A stretch of 64,000 nt of DNA from Streptomyces griseosporeus (GTDB lineage Bacteria > Actinomycetota > Actinomycetes > Streptomycetales > Streptomycetaceae), in the NCBI RefSeq assembly GCF_014656055.1, contig NZ_BNBR01000001.1:1116001-1180000 (forward strand). The letters run 5' to 3'. Every line of letters begins with the position of its first letter. Position 1 is the stretch's first letter. The translations under genes were made by a program, and so were the position numbers. The notes under the pieces were generated by a model, which was given only the letters and a program-made list of their open reading frames with translations, did no database searches and was not told the origin of the DNA. This document shows positions 27,385-35,572 of this stretch, piece after piece.

Positions 27385-28203
27385 TCAGGCCACCGCCGCG
27401 ATCCGCATCTTGATGTCGTCCGGGGAGAGCGCGCCCTTGGCGGTGACGTGGTCGCCGGAGGACTCGCCGCGCAGCCGGCGCCCGATCCAGGGCACCAGGT
27501 ACTCGCGGGCCCAGTGGACGTCGTCCCGCCGCACCTCCAGCGTGCCGCGCGGCGGCAGCGGCGGCCAGGCCTGCTCCGGGTCGGCCGGCACGTCGAGGCC
27601 GAGCGCCTGGCCGGCGCGCAGCGCCACCCGCGTGTGGCCCTCGGGCGACAGGTGCAGCCGGTCGTCGTCCCAGGCGCGCCGGTCCTGCACGGACTTCAGC
27701 GACCACAGGTCGAGCACCGGGCAGCCGTACCGGTCGGCGATGGCCCGCACATGCCCGTTGTAGGTGGCGATCTTGCCGCGCAGGTGCTTGAGCAGCGGCA
27801 CGCCGCGGGTGTCGAAGCCGGTCGTCACCATCACGGTGCCGGCCGCCGCGGCGAGCTGCGCGACCGCCCGCTCGAACCGTTCTGCGACCTCGTCGGGGTC
27901 GGTGCCGGGGCGGATGATGTCGTTGCCGCCGGCGCAGAACGACACCAGGTCCGGCGCCATGGCCACGGCCTGCGGAAGCTGGTCGGCCACGATCTGGTCG
28001 AGGAGCTTCCCGCGCACGGCGAGGTTGGTGTACCGGAAGTCGCCCTCGGGCCGCCGGTCCGCGAGGAGTACGGCGAACCGGTCGGCCCAGCCCACGAACT
28101 GCCCGTCGGGTCCGGGGTCGCCCACGCCCTCGGTGAAGCTGTCCCCCAGCGCCACGTACGACCCGATCACTGATCTGCTGTCACTCTTCGAATCGTCTGC
28201 CAC
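27385..28203 (-). CDS. SGNH/GDSL-family hydrolase, cytoplasmic
   Basis: A 272-residue SGNH hydrolase: block I VALGDSFTEGVGD with the Ser nucleophile, block III FCAGGNDI, and block V DDRLHLSPEGH with the Asp-x-x-His pair. There is no signal peptide. It likely acts as an esterase or deacetylase on a small substrate. It is divergent from a MocR regulator with only 115 bp between starts, so the two may be functionally linked. GTG 28203 lacks a strong ribosome site; an ATG at 28213 is out of frame. Confidence 0.88.
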   Translation of the reverse strand: MADDSKSDSRSVIGSYVALGDSFTEGVGDPGPDGQFVGWADRFAVLLADRRPEGDFRYTNLAVRGKLLDQIVADQLPQAVAMAPDLVSFCAGGNDIIRPGTDPDEVAERFERAVAQLAAAAGTVMVTTGFDTRGVPLLKHLRGKIATYNGHVRAIADRYGCPVLDLWSLKSVQDRRAWDDDRLHLSPEGHTRVALRAGQALGLDVPADPEQAWPPLPPRGTLEVRRDDVHWAREYLVPWIGRRLRGESSGDHVTAKGALSPDDIKMRIAAVA

Positions 28204-28232
28204 AGCCGTCCATGATTCACCCTTGAATGTGA

Positions 28233-28248
28233 CCTACGCGACCGTAGG
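28233..28248. promoter_or_regulatory. Inverted repeat between SGNH hydrolase and MocR genes
   Basis: CCTACG (28233-28238) and CGTAGG (28243-28248) flank CGAC in the 115-bp divergent promoter region. A TTGACG box at 28255-28260 lies next to it. It is a candidate MocR autoregulatory site. Confidence 0.4.
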
Positions 28249-28318
28249 CAAGGGTTGACGGTCGGTGAGATAAGCCACTGCCCAACTCCTTAAAGTGTTG
28301 GCCAAGGAGGGAATAGGC

Positions 28319-29731
28319 ATGCCTCAGGACCGCCCGGGTCCCGCCTGGAGCACCCTGCTCGACCTCGACGGGCAGCCCGCCGGGCCCCTGCACCGGCGGC
28401 TCGGCTCGGCGCTCAGGTCCGCCGTCGTCACCGGCCGGATCGCGCCGGGCAGCGCCCTGCCGCCGAGCCGGGTCCTCGCGGCCGACCTCGGCTGTTCCCG
28501 CTGGGTGATCACCGAGGCGTACGCACAGCTCGTCACCGAGGGCTATGTGGAGGCGCGCAGCGGCTCGGCGACCCGGGTCCGGGCGGGCGCGGTGTCCGTG
28601 CCGGGGCCGGCGCGGACCGGCCCGGAGCCGTCGCGGCCACCGGAGTTCGACATGCTGCCGGGCGTGCCCGATCTGCGGGCCTTTCCCCGCAAGCGGTGGG
28701 CGGACGCGGTGCGCGCGGCGACCTCCTCGATGAGTTCGGCCGACCTCGGACTGCCCGACTGGCCGGGCCATCCCCGGCTGCGGCAGCGGCTGGCCGCCTA
28801 TCTCGTGCGCGGCCGGGGCGCCGTGGCCGCCGCGGAGAACGTCGTCGTGTGCGACGGCACCCTGGACGGCGCGGTACGGCTGTGCCGCGCGCTGCGCCGG
28901 GCCGGGCACACGTGCGTGGCCGTGGAGGACCCCGGCTGGTCGCGGCTGCCGGCGGCGGTCACGGCGGTCGGGCTGACGCCGGTGCCCGTGCCGGTCGACG
29001 GCGACGGGCTGCGCGTCGACCGGCTGCGCGCGCTGCCGGAGGTGCGGGCCGTCGTGGTGGCACCCGCCCACCAGTTCCCCACCGGCACGGTGCTGTCACC
29101 GGCCCGGCGCGCCGAACTGCTGCGCTGGGCGCGGGAGGCGGACGGTCTGGTGCTGGAGGACGACTACGACGCCGAGTTCCGCCACGAGCGGCGGCCGATC
29201 GGCACCGTCCAGGGCATGGACCCGTCCCGGGTGGTCCTCATGGGGTCGCTGAGCAAGACGCTGTCCCCGGCCCTGCGGCTCGGCTGGCTGGCCGCCCCGC
29301 CGCGCTGGACGGAGGCGCTGCGCGCGGAGGAGGCGGCCACGACGCCGCCGCCCGTCATCGACCAGCTGGCGTTCGCGGAGTTCCTGGACGCCGGGTGGTA
29401 CGACCGTCATCTGCGGGCGTCCCGGCTGCGCTACCGGCGCCGGCGGGACCTGCTGCTGCGGGAGCTGGCCGCCGCGCTGCCCGGGCTGGAGGTGTCGGGC
29501 GCCGCGGCCGGCTTCCATCTGCTGCTGCACCTGCCGGAGTGCTCCGCCGAGCGGGTCGTCCGCCGGGCGGCGCGGCGCGGGCTGCGCCTGGCCGGCCTCG
29601 ACCGCTACCGGGCCGAGCCCGCGGGCGGCTCTCCCGCCCTGGTGCTGGGCTACGGCAATCTCTCCGACGCCGCCGTCCCGGAGGCCGTACACCGCCTCGC
29701 CGCGTGCGTGCGGGCGGAGTGCGGGGGGTGA
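28319..29731 (+). CDS. MocR/PdxR-type GntR-aminotransferase regulator
   Basis: A 470-residue chimeric regulator: GntR winged helix (about 20-85, SRVLAADLGCSRWVITEAYAQL) joined to a fold-type I aminotransferase domain (about 110-465) with the PLP lysine Lys313 in GSLSKTLSPALRLGW. MocR proteins use PLP or an amino compound as effector and activate or repress neighbouring genes. ATG 28319 follows AAGGAGGG; an ATG at 28295 is less likely. Candidate targets are the divergent SGNH hydrolase and the downstream aldo/keto reductase. Confidence 0.92.
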   Translation: MPQDRPGPAWSTLLDLDGQPAGPLHRRLGSALRSAVVTGRIAPGSALPPSRVLAADLGCSRWVITEAYAQLVTEGYVEARSGSATRVRAGAVSVPGPARTGPEPSRPPEFDMLPGVPDLRAFPRKRWADAVRAATSSMSSADLGLPDWPGHPRLRQRLAAYLVRGRGAVAAAENVVVCDGTLDGAVRLCRALRRAGHTCVAVEDPGWSRLPAAVTAVGLTPVPVPVDGDGLRVDRLRALPEVRAVVVAPAHQFPTGTVLSPARRAELLRWAREADGLVLEDDYDAEFRHERRPIGTVQGMDPSRVVLMGSLSKTLSPALRLGWLAAPPRWTEALRAEEAATTPPPVIDQLAFAEFLDAGWYDRHLRASRLRYRRRRDLLLRELAAALPGLEVSGAAAGFHLLLHLPECSAERVVRRAARRGLRLAGLDRYRAEPAGGSPALVLGYGNLSDAAVPEAVHRLAACVRAECGG

Positions 29732-29768
29732 GGGGCCGGCGGGGCGGGCGGGTCCCCGGTGCCGGCCG

Positions 29769-29811
29769 GCCGGAATCGGTCCGGTTTTCCGCGCCGGAAT
29801 CGGTCCGGTTT
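29769..29811. promoter_or_regulatory. Tandem 19-bp direct repeats upstream of the aldo/keto reductase
   Basis: GCCGGAATCGGTCCGGTTT occurs at 29769-29787 and identically at 29793-29811, 24 bp apart, about 90 bp before the reductase start. Each copy contains CCGG...CCGG. Identical, closely spaced copies in a promoter region suggest cooperative regulator binding. Confidence 0.6.
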
Positions 29812-29901
29812 CCCGGTCCGCTCGGCGCCTACGGTGGCAGGGCGCCGCGGCCCCGCCCGCGGCCGCATCCCAAGTGACCCAGCGAGCAAGGGAGTTGCGC
29901 C

Positions 29902-30867
29902 ATGCTGCGACGCCGTATCGGAGGGGCGGACGGGCCGGAGGTGGGCGCGCTGTGCCTCGGCGCGATGACGTTCGGCACCGCCCTGGACGAGGCGACGTCC
30001 TTCGCCGTCCTGGACCGCTTCGTGGAGGCGGGCGGGAACCTGATCGACACCTCGGACAACTACGCCTTCTGGCTGCCCGGGGCCACGGGCGACGAGAGCG
30101 AGACCACCGTCGGCCGCTGGATGGCGAGCCGCGGCGCCCGCGACCGCGTGGTGATCTCCACGAAGTTCGGCGCGCGCCCCACCGTGCCCGGGGGCGGCCT
30201 GGAGGCGGCGGAGGGCCTGTCCGCGCCCGTGGCGCGCAAGGCGGCCCAGGAGAGCCTGCGCCGCCTGGGCACCGACCGGATCGACCTGTACTGGACCCAC
30301 ATCGAGGACCGGTCCGTCCCGCTGGAGGAGACCCTCGGCGCGCTGGACGAGCTGGTGACCGCCGGGCAGGTGCGGGTGCTGGGTGCCTCCAACCACCCGG
30401 CGTGGCGCATGGAACGGGCCCGCGCGCTCGCCCGGCGCAACGGCTGGACCGGCTACACCTGCGTGCAGCAGCGGTATTCCTACCTCCAGCCGCGGTTCGA
30501 CGTCGCCCTGCCCGAGGGCGGCCATGTCCATGTGACGCCGGAGATGCTGGACTACGTGCGCAGCGAGCCCGATCTGACGCTGATGGCGTACTCGACGCTG
30601 CTGTTCGGCGCGTACTCCCGGGACGACAAGCCGCTCTCGCCGGCCTACGACCATCCCGGCACCGCCCGTCGCCTGGCCGCCGTGCGCGCGGTGGCCGCCG
30701 AGCTGGGCGCGACGCCGGGCCAGGTGGTGCTGGCGTGGCTGCTCGGCGGTGACCCGGCCGTCCTGCCGATCGTGGGCGTCAGCTCGGTCGCGCAGCTGGA
30801 GGAGCTGCTCGGCGCCCTGGAGCTGACGCTGGACCCGGAGCAGCGGGACCGGCTCGACCGCGCCTGA
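29902..30867 (+). CDS. Aldo/keto reductase
   Basis: A 321-residue NADPH-dependent aldo/keto reductase with Asp49-Tyr54 (LIDTSDNYAF), Lys88 (VISTKFG) and His in LYWTHIED making the catalytic tetrad, and C-terminal IVGVSS for cofactor binding. It reduces carbonyls to alcohols; the physiological substrate is unknown. It starts at ATG 29902 after AAGGGAG. Twin direct repeats upstream point to its own regulator, possibly the preceding MocR protein. Confidence 0.92.
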   Translation: MLRRRIGGADGPEVGALCLGAMTFGTALDEATSFAVLDRFVEAGGNLIDTSDNYAFWLPGATGDESETTVGRWMASRGARDRVVISTKFGARPTVPGGGLEAAEGLSAPVARKAAQESLRRLGTDRIDLYWTHIEDRSVPLEETLGALDELVTAGQVRVLGASNHPAWRMERARALARRNGWTGYTCVQQRYSYLQPRFDVALPEGGHVHVTPEMLDYVRSEPDLTLMAYSTLLFGAYSRDDKPLSPAYDHPGTARRLAAVRAVAAELGATPGQVVLAWLLGGDPAVLPIVGVSSVAQLEELLGALELTLDPEQRDRLDRA

Positions 30868-30884
30868 GAGCCGTGCGCAGACGG

Positions 30885-30924
30885 GCCGAAGGCCGGACCC
30901 AGGGGAAGAGGTCCGGCCTTCGGC
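30885..30924. terminator. Bidirectional terminator between reductase and M23 genes
   Basis: GCCGAAGGCCGGACC (30885-30899) and GGTCCGGCCTTCGGC (30910-30924) are perfect 15-base arms with a 10-base loop, between two convergent genes. Confidence 0.9.
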
Positions 30925-30974
30925 GGCGCGTGTCGGGCAGGGGGTGGCGTCGGTGAGCAGCCCCCTGGCCGGGG

Positions 30975-31868
30975 TCAGCCGACCGAGACGCCGTGCGAGC
31001 GCAGGTAGGCGACCGGGTCCACGTCGGAGCCGTAGTCCGGCGTGGTGCGGATCTCGAAGTGCAGGTGCGGGCCGGTCACGTTGCCGGTGGCGCCCGAGAG
31101 GCCGATCTGCTGGCCCGCGGTCACGGTCTGTCCGGCGGAGACGGACAGCTGCGACAGGTGGGCGTACTGGGCGTAGTAGCCGTCGTTCAGCTTGATGACG
31201 ACCTGGTTGCCGTACGCACCGCCCCAGCCCGCGGAGACGACGGTGCCCGCGGCGACGGCCTTGAGCGAGGTGCCGGTCGGGACGACGAAGTCGACGCCGG
31301 TGTGGTAGCCGCTGGACCACATGCTGCCCGCCAGGTGGTACGGCGTGCCGACGGTGGCGCCGCTCACGGGGAGGCTGAAGCCGGTGACGGGGGCGGCCTG
31401 GGCGGCCGGCGCCGCCTTGGCGGCGGACTGCTGCGCCTTCGGCGCCGAGGACTTGGCGGCCGGCTTCCTCGCCGGACGCTCGGCGTTCGTGGAGGCCGCC
31501 GCCTTCTTGCCGAGGGTGAGCTTCAGGCCGGGGTGGATCAGCGACGGGTCGCTGCCGATGGCCTCGCGGTTGTCGGCGTACAGCTTCTTCCAGCCGCCAC
31601 TGACGTGCTGCGTCTGGGCGATCTTCGAGAGGTAGTCACCGGACCTGACCGTGTAGGTACGCACGCCGGTCTTCGTCGCGGCCGTCTTCCCGGCGGCGAC
31701 GGGAGCCGACTGCACGGCCTTGTCCGGGGCGGACTGCGGGGTGGCCGCGTGGGCGCCGGTGGCTCCCAGGAGCGGGAGGGCGAGCGCGGCGCCACCGGTA
31801 CCGGCGACGGCGATGGAACGGGTGAAACGCTGAGCCTTGGGACGACGGTGCTTACCCTTCGCGGGCAT
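30975..31868 (-). CDS. Secreted LysM-M23 peptidoglycan endopeptidase
   Basis: A 297-residue exported protein: signal peptide (about 1-41, cleavage near AHAATP), one LysM domain (about 68-115, RTYTVRSGDYLSKIAQTQH), an Ala/Lys-rich linker and a C-terminal M23 LytM domain with zinc ligands in GYHTGVDF and HLHFEIR. It should cut peptide cross-links in the cell wall during growth, sporulation or germination. ATG 31868 follows GAGAGGA. The 5' leader carries a ydaO-type c-di-AMP riboswitch, the usual control of wall hydrolases in Streptomyces. Confidence 0.95.
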   Translation of the reverse strand: MPAKGKHRRPKAQRFTRSIAVAGTGGAALALPLLGATGAHAATPQSAPDKAVQSAPVAAGKTAATKTGVRTYTVRSGDYLSKIAQTQHVSGGWKKLYADNREAIGSDPSLIHPGLKLTLGKKAAASTNAERPARKPAAKSSAPKAQQSAAKAAPAAQAAPVTGFSLPVSGATVGTPYHLAGSMWSSGYHTGVDFVVPTGTSLKAVAAGTVVSAGWGGAYGNQVVIKLNDGYYAQYAHLSQLSVSAGQTVTAGQQIGLSGATGNVTGPHLHFEIRTTPDYGSDVDPVAYLRSHGVSVG

Positions 31869-31881
31869 GGCGAATTCCTCT

Positions 31882-32062
31882 CCGGCGCCTGCGAGGTGAG
31901 CTGTCGGGTGCGGACTGGAGATGTCCGGCCGCGCTTTTCGGCGCGACTAAACCCCAAGCCGTTCCGGGAACCGGAACAGGCGGTCGTACCTGTGGGTCCC
32001 CCGCTCCTGCCGGGCACGGGTGAGTGTGTGCGGGCCCCGGGCGGCGGCAGGATTCGGCGTTC
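31882..32062 (-). promoter_or_regulatory. Cyclic di-AMP riboswitch (ydaO/yuaA type)
   Basis: Reading leftward, the leader shows the family's blocks in order: CGCCGAATCCTGCC (32059-32046), GGCAGGAGCGGGGGACCCA, then CTTGGGG near 31950 and the 3' block CCCGACAGCTCACCTCGCAG near 31895. It ends about 15 bases before the GAGAGGA ribosome site of the LysM-M23 gene. Binding of c-di-AMP would lower expression of the wall hydrolase. One core block reads GGGGTTTAGTC, where GGGGTGAATC is typical, so ligand affinity may be altered. Confidence 0.8.
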
Positions 32063-32523
32063 CGCCCGGATCGGTGTGGAACGTAAGCGAGCAAGACGCA
32101 CGGAAACAAGCGCGGGGTTCCACATACGCCGATTTCACGTGATCGACAGGCGGAATCGCCGGTCACCCTGCGTGTATTCCGTACCGCTTCGCTCTGCCAA
32201 TTCCCCAGCAGAATGGCAGGTATTACGTGAACATGACGGGCGACGGACGGTCACGGTTATGACGCTCCTCACGCACGCCACCGCCATGACCCCCTATTTC
32301 CTTGCGACTTGGAATGAAGGCTGCAATTCGGACAGAAAGCCCAGAGGTGCCGCAGTCGGGGGAAATCTCTCGCTCTGCGAGCGTGCCCCGGCGTGTGCCC
32401 CGTCGCGCCCCCGCCGAGCGCCTGTGGACAACCCGTTGCCCCAGGAATCCATGTCGTATCGTCGAAAGGCACATCCCGTCGGCCTGAGCCGCGCCGGCGG
32501 GAGCCGAGAGGGAGGAGCCCTTC
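32063..32523. other. Long intergenic region, AT-richer than average
   Basis: About 460 bp between the riboswitch start and the phosphatase gene, with visibly lower GC between 32140 and 32350. It should hold the promoter of the riboswitch transcript near 32080-32110 (leftward) and one for the phosphatase; TTGCCC (about 32434) with TATCGT (about 32458) is a weak candidate for the latter. I see no convincing gene; small open frames here lack ribosome sites. Confidence 0.4.
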
Positions 32524-33321
32524 GTGACGCAGCAGGTGCCGTCGACCGAACCCGAGCTGGCCGGAGTGCGCAACTTCCGCGACGTGGGCGGACTGCCCAC
32601 GGTCGACGGACGGCGGGTGCGGCACGGCGTGCTGTTCCGCAGCGGTCACCTCGCGCACGCCACGCAGGAGGACGCCGCCTTCCTGTCCTCCCTCGGCCTG
32701 CACACGATCTTCGACTTCCGCAACGCGGCCGACCAGAAGCTGGAGGGCCCGGACGTCGCCCTGCCCGGCGTGCGGAACGTGAACCTGCCGCTGAGCGACC
32801 CGGCCGACGGCGCCGAGTTCTGGAAGATGGTCCGTGACGGCGACATCGAGCAGCTGCGCGGAATCCTCGGCGACGGCAGGGCCGCGGCCCGGATGATCGC
32901 CTCCTACCGGCAGATCATCAAGGAGCGCACCGCCGAGCACTCCCGGGTGCTGCACGCGCTCGCCGAGGACAGCGTCCCGGCCCTGATGCACTGCGCGGCG
33001 GGCAAGGACCGCGCGGGCCTCTCCATAGCCGTCACGCTCCTCGCCCTCGGGGTGGAGCGGGAGGCGATCATCGCCGACTACCTGGAGTCCAACGCCAAGC
33101 ACCGCCGCTACAAGGTGCACCGCAGCAACGGCTCGGGCGACGCGTACTCCCCCGAGGTCATGGAGCTGCTCAGCCCCCTGTTCGACGCGCGCGCCGAGTA
33201 CCTGACGGCCGCCTTCGAGACGATCGAGCAGACCTGGGGCGACGTCGACACCTATCTGGAGCAGGGCCTCGGCCTGGCGCCCGCGACCCGCGAGCGGCTG
33301 CGCGAGCGCCTGCTGGACTGA
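32524..33321 (+). CDS. Tyrosine/serine protein phosphatase (PtpB/MptpB-like)
   Basis: A 265-residue phosphatase of the MptpB-like family. N-terminal NFRDVGGL is the family hallmark, and the P-loop HCAAGKDRAG supplies the catalytic Cys157 and Arg163; the Asp/Lys after the Cys motif gives dual or phosphoinositide specificity in relatives. It is cytoplasmic, with no signal peptide. GTG 32524 follows GGGAGGAG. It is a lone gene with a terminator-less 24-bp gap to the convergent small DUF6126 gene. Confidence 0.92.
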   Translation: MTQQVPSTEPELAGVRNFRDVGGLPTVDGRRVRHGVLFRSGHLAHATQEDAAFLSSLGLHTIFDFRNAADQKLEGPDVALPGVRNVNLPLSDPADGAEFWKMVRDGDIEQLRGILGDGRAAARMIASYRQIIKERTAEHSRVLHALAEDSVPALMHCAAGKDRAGLSIAVTLLALGVEREAIIADYLESNAKHRRYKVHRSNGSGDAYSPEVMELLSPLFDARAEYLTAAFETIEQTWGDVDTYLEQGLGLAPATRERLRERLLD

Positions 33322-33345
33322 CCGCTCCGGCGGGCCGTCGTACGG

Positions 33346-33468
33346 CTACTGGTTGGCGCCCACCTCGAACAGCAGCCAGATGAACGCGGCCAGCACATGG
33401 CCCACCGCGATGTAGATGATCAGCCGGATCCACAGGGTGCGCGGAAACCTCTCCTCGCGGTCGTTCAT
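33346..33468 (-). CDS. DUF6126 single-pass membrane micropeptide
   Basis: A 40-residue peptide: charged N-terminus MNDREERFPRTLW followed by one transmembrane helix (LIIYIAVGHVLAAFIWLLF). It matches the Streptomyces DUF6126 family in length and layout. Its ATG overlaps the stop of the XRE-cupin gene (ATGA), so it is translationally coupled to that regulator. It may be a membrane partner or the regulated output. Function unknown. Confidence 0.78.
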   Translation of the reverse strand: MNDREERFPRTLWIRLIIYIAVGHVLAAFIWLLFEVGANQ

Positions 33469-34088
33469 GACGTCTCTCCAGGGGTGTGGCCGAGGCACAG
33501 CGTGGCCGTCGGGCTCTGCAGCAGCGTGTGGACGAAGAGCAGCTCCGCCCCGCCCTCGTCCTGGGCGGCGATACGGTGCGGGGTCAGCGAGTCGAAGTGC
33601 GCGCTGTCCCCGGGGGCGAGGCGGTGCGTGGTGTCGCCCAGGCGCAGCACGAGCCGGCCGGCGAGGACGTACAGCCACTCCTCACCGGGGTGGACGCGCA
33701 CGATGTCGCCCTGCGAGCCGTAGGGGACGCGGACGCGCAGGGCCTGCATGCCCCGGCCCGGCGCGCCCGCCTGCCAGTACGTCCAGCCGCCCGCCGCCGT
33801 CGGCTCCATGTCGGCGTGGCGCACGACGGCGTCCCGCTCGGCGACCGTCTCGCCGAGCAGCTCGGAGACCGTCGTACCGTAGATACGGGCGAGCGCGAGC
33901 AGCATCGGCAGGGAGGGCTGGCGCTGCCCGGTCTCCAGGCGGGACAGGTGGGCGGGCGACAGTCCCGCGGCGCGGGCCGCCGCCTCCAGGGTGAGACCGG
34001 CCCGGCGGCGCAGGGCGCGCAGCTGGGGCGCCACGGTCGGCAGGCCTTCGGGGGCCGGCCCGTCGGGCGGGCCGTCGGAGGAGCTCAT
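33465..34088 (-). CDS. XRE-family regulator with cupin domain (second copy)
   Basis: A 207-residue protein with an HTH_3 domain (about 20-78, LRALRRRAGLTLEAAARAAGLSPAHLSRLETG) and a cupin domain (about 120-200, HPGEEWLYVLAGRLVLRLGD with cupin-motif residues). It precedes the DUF6126 peptide with an ATGA overlap. Two 15-bp palindromes lie 21-55 bp upstream, a textbook autoregulatory arrangement. Related regulators control transport or amine/polyamine genes; the ligand is unknown. Confidence 0.9.
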   Translation of the reverse strand: MSSSDGPPDGPAPEGLPTVAPQLRALRRRAGLTLEAAARAAGLSPAHLSRLETGQRQPSLPMLLALARIYGTTVSELLGETVAERDAVVRHADMEPTAAGGWTYWQAGAPGRGMQALRVRVPYGSQGDIVRVHPGEEWLYVLAGRLVLRLGDTTHRLAPGDSAHFDSLTPHRIAAQDEGGAELLFVHTLLQSPTATLCLGHTPGETS

Positions 34089-34108
34089 GCCTCCATTGAG
34101 CCGAAGTT

Positions 34109-34143
34109 TTGCCTCTGCGGCAATTTTCTTGCCTCAGAGGCAA
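34109..34143. promoter_or_regulatory. Twin palindromic operators of the XRE-cupin gene
   Basis: TTGCCTCTGCGGCAA (34109-34123) and TTGCCTCAGAGGCAA (34129-34143) are two 15-bp palindromes with centres 20 bp apart, about two helical turns. They also share the larger repeat TTTTGCCTCTG/CAGAGGCAAAA. They sit directly before the regulator start at 34088, so cooperative self-binding is likely. Confidence 0.7.
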
Positions 34144-34150
34144 AAGCTCG

Positions 34151-35572
34151 TCAGCGGTTGGCCACCGCCTGCTTCACCAGCGTCTTGCCGAAGTCCCACA
34201 TCAGCCCGCCGCCGCTGTGCGCGTCGTCCATCACGGCGGTGAAGGCGTCGACGAACCGGTCCACGTCCGCCTCGTCGATCACCAGCGGCGGGATCAGCTT
34301 GATCACCTCCAGGTGGTCGCCGGAGACCTGGGTGAGGATCCGGTGCCGCTGGAGCAGGGGCACGACCACCATCTGCGCGAACAGACCCTTGCGGGCGGCC
34401 TGGAGCATGGTCCAGCGGCTGCGCAGTTTCAGCGACTTCGGTTTCCCGAACTCGATGCCGATCATCAGGCCCCGGCCGCGCACGTCGGCCAGCAGCTCGT
34501 ACTTGCCGATCAGGGCGGTGAGCCGGGACTTCAGCAGCTCCCCCATGGCCCGGGCGTTCGCCACGGTCTGCTCGTTCTCCATGACGGACAGCACCGCGAG
34601 CCCGGCGGCCATGGCCTGCGCGTTGGACCCGAAGCTCGCCGAGTGGACCAGCACGCGGTCCATCGACGAGTACACCTTCTTGAAGATCCAGTCCTTGCCG
34701 AGGGTGGCGCCGACCGGCACATAGCCGCCGGAGAGCGCCTTGGCGACGCACACCAGGTCCGGCTCGACGCCGTCCTCGTGCTGGTAGGCGTAGAAGTCGC
34801 CGGTGCGGCCGAGGCCGGTCTGCACCTCGTCGGCGATGAGCAGCGCCTTGTGCCGGTGCAGCAGCTCCTGCGCGGCCCGCAGATAGCCGGGCGGGGCCTC
34901 GTGGACGCCCTTGCCCTGGATCGGCTCGACGATCAGCGCGGCGACATCGCCCTTGCGCAGCTCCCGGGCGAGCGCGTCCAGGTCGCCGAGCGGGACGGCG
35001 GTGTCCGGCAGCAGCGGGGCGAAGCCGTCCCGGAAGCCGGACTCGCCGTTGACCGACAGGGAGCCGGTGGTCAGGCCGTGGAAGGCGTGCTCGCAGTACA
35101 GGACGCGCGGCTTGCCGGTGGCGTACCGGGCGAACTTCAGCGCGCCCTCGACCGCCTCGGTGCCGCTGTTGCCGAAGAACACCCGGTCCAGGTGCGGGCT
35201 GTGCGCGAGCAGCTTCTCCGCGAGCAGGCCGGGCAGCGGCTGGCAGTCGAACCGGGTGAGGTCGGCCAGGTTCAGGTCCAGCACGTCGTGCAGCGCCTGG
35301 CGGACCACGGGGTGGTGGCGGCCCAGGCCCATCACCCCGAATCCGGCGAGCATGTCCAGGTAGTCGTTGCCGTCCGCGTCCCAGAAGTGGGCGCCCTCGG
35401 CCCGCTCGTAGACCTTGTCGAAGCCGATGGTGTGCAGCATGCGCGGGAGCTGGTGGTTGAGGTACTTGCCGTGCAGCTCGTAGCGCTCGGCCCCGCGTGC
35501 GGCCAGCAGGGCGGCGAGGTCGAACCCACCGGCCTGCGAGGGCGACGGCGACGCGGATTTGGCGGTTGTCAT
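34151..35572 (-). CDS. hpnO: Hopanoid aminotransferase (HpnO)
   Basis: A 473-residue class III PLP aminotransferase, last gene of the hopanoid operon. [17 protein letters not shown] binds the cofactor phosphate, DEVQTG has Asp248 and Gln251, and the Schiff-base lysine is Lys278 (VAKALSGGY). In related bacteria HpnO aminates the oxidised ribosylhopane to give aminobacteriohopanetriol. Its ATG overlaps the dxs stop (ATGA). Length is slightly above the ornithine/acetylornithine transaminase norm, with an N-terminal extension of about 35 residues. Function is assigned from family and operon. Confidence 0.92.
   Translation of the reverse strand: MTTAKSASPSPSQAGGFDLAALLAARGAERYELHGKYLNHQLPRMLHTIGFDKVYERAEGAHFWDADGNDYLDMLAGFGVMGLGRHHPVVRQALHDVLDLNLADLTRFDCQPLPGLLAEKLLAHSPHLDRVFFGNSGTEAVEGALKFARYATGKPRVLYCEHAFHGLTTGSLSVNGESGFRDGFAPLLPDTAVPLGDLDALARELRKGDVAALIVEPIQGKGVHEAPPGYLRAAQELLHRHKALLIADEVQTGLGRTGDFYAYQHEDGVEPDLVCVAKALSGGYVPVGATLGKDWIFKKVYSSMDRVLVHSASFGSNAQAMAAGLAVLSVMENEQTVANARAMGELLKSRLTALIGKYELLADVRGRGLMIGIEFGKPKSLKLRSRWTMLQAARKGLFAQMVVVPLLQRHRILTQVSGDHLEVIKLIPPLVIDEADVDRFVDAFTAVMDDAHSGGGLMWDFGKTLVKQAVANR

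Noticed and set aside
27385..28319. SGNH hydrolase start at ATG 28213
   Set aside because: It is out of frame with the hydrolase; the in-frame GTG at 28203 was used despite its weak ribosome site.
32223..32600. 125-codon minus-strand frame in the gap before the phosphatase gene
   Set aside because: No ribosome site, no family match that I recognise, and it overlaps the phosphatase start. Kept only as intergenic sequence.
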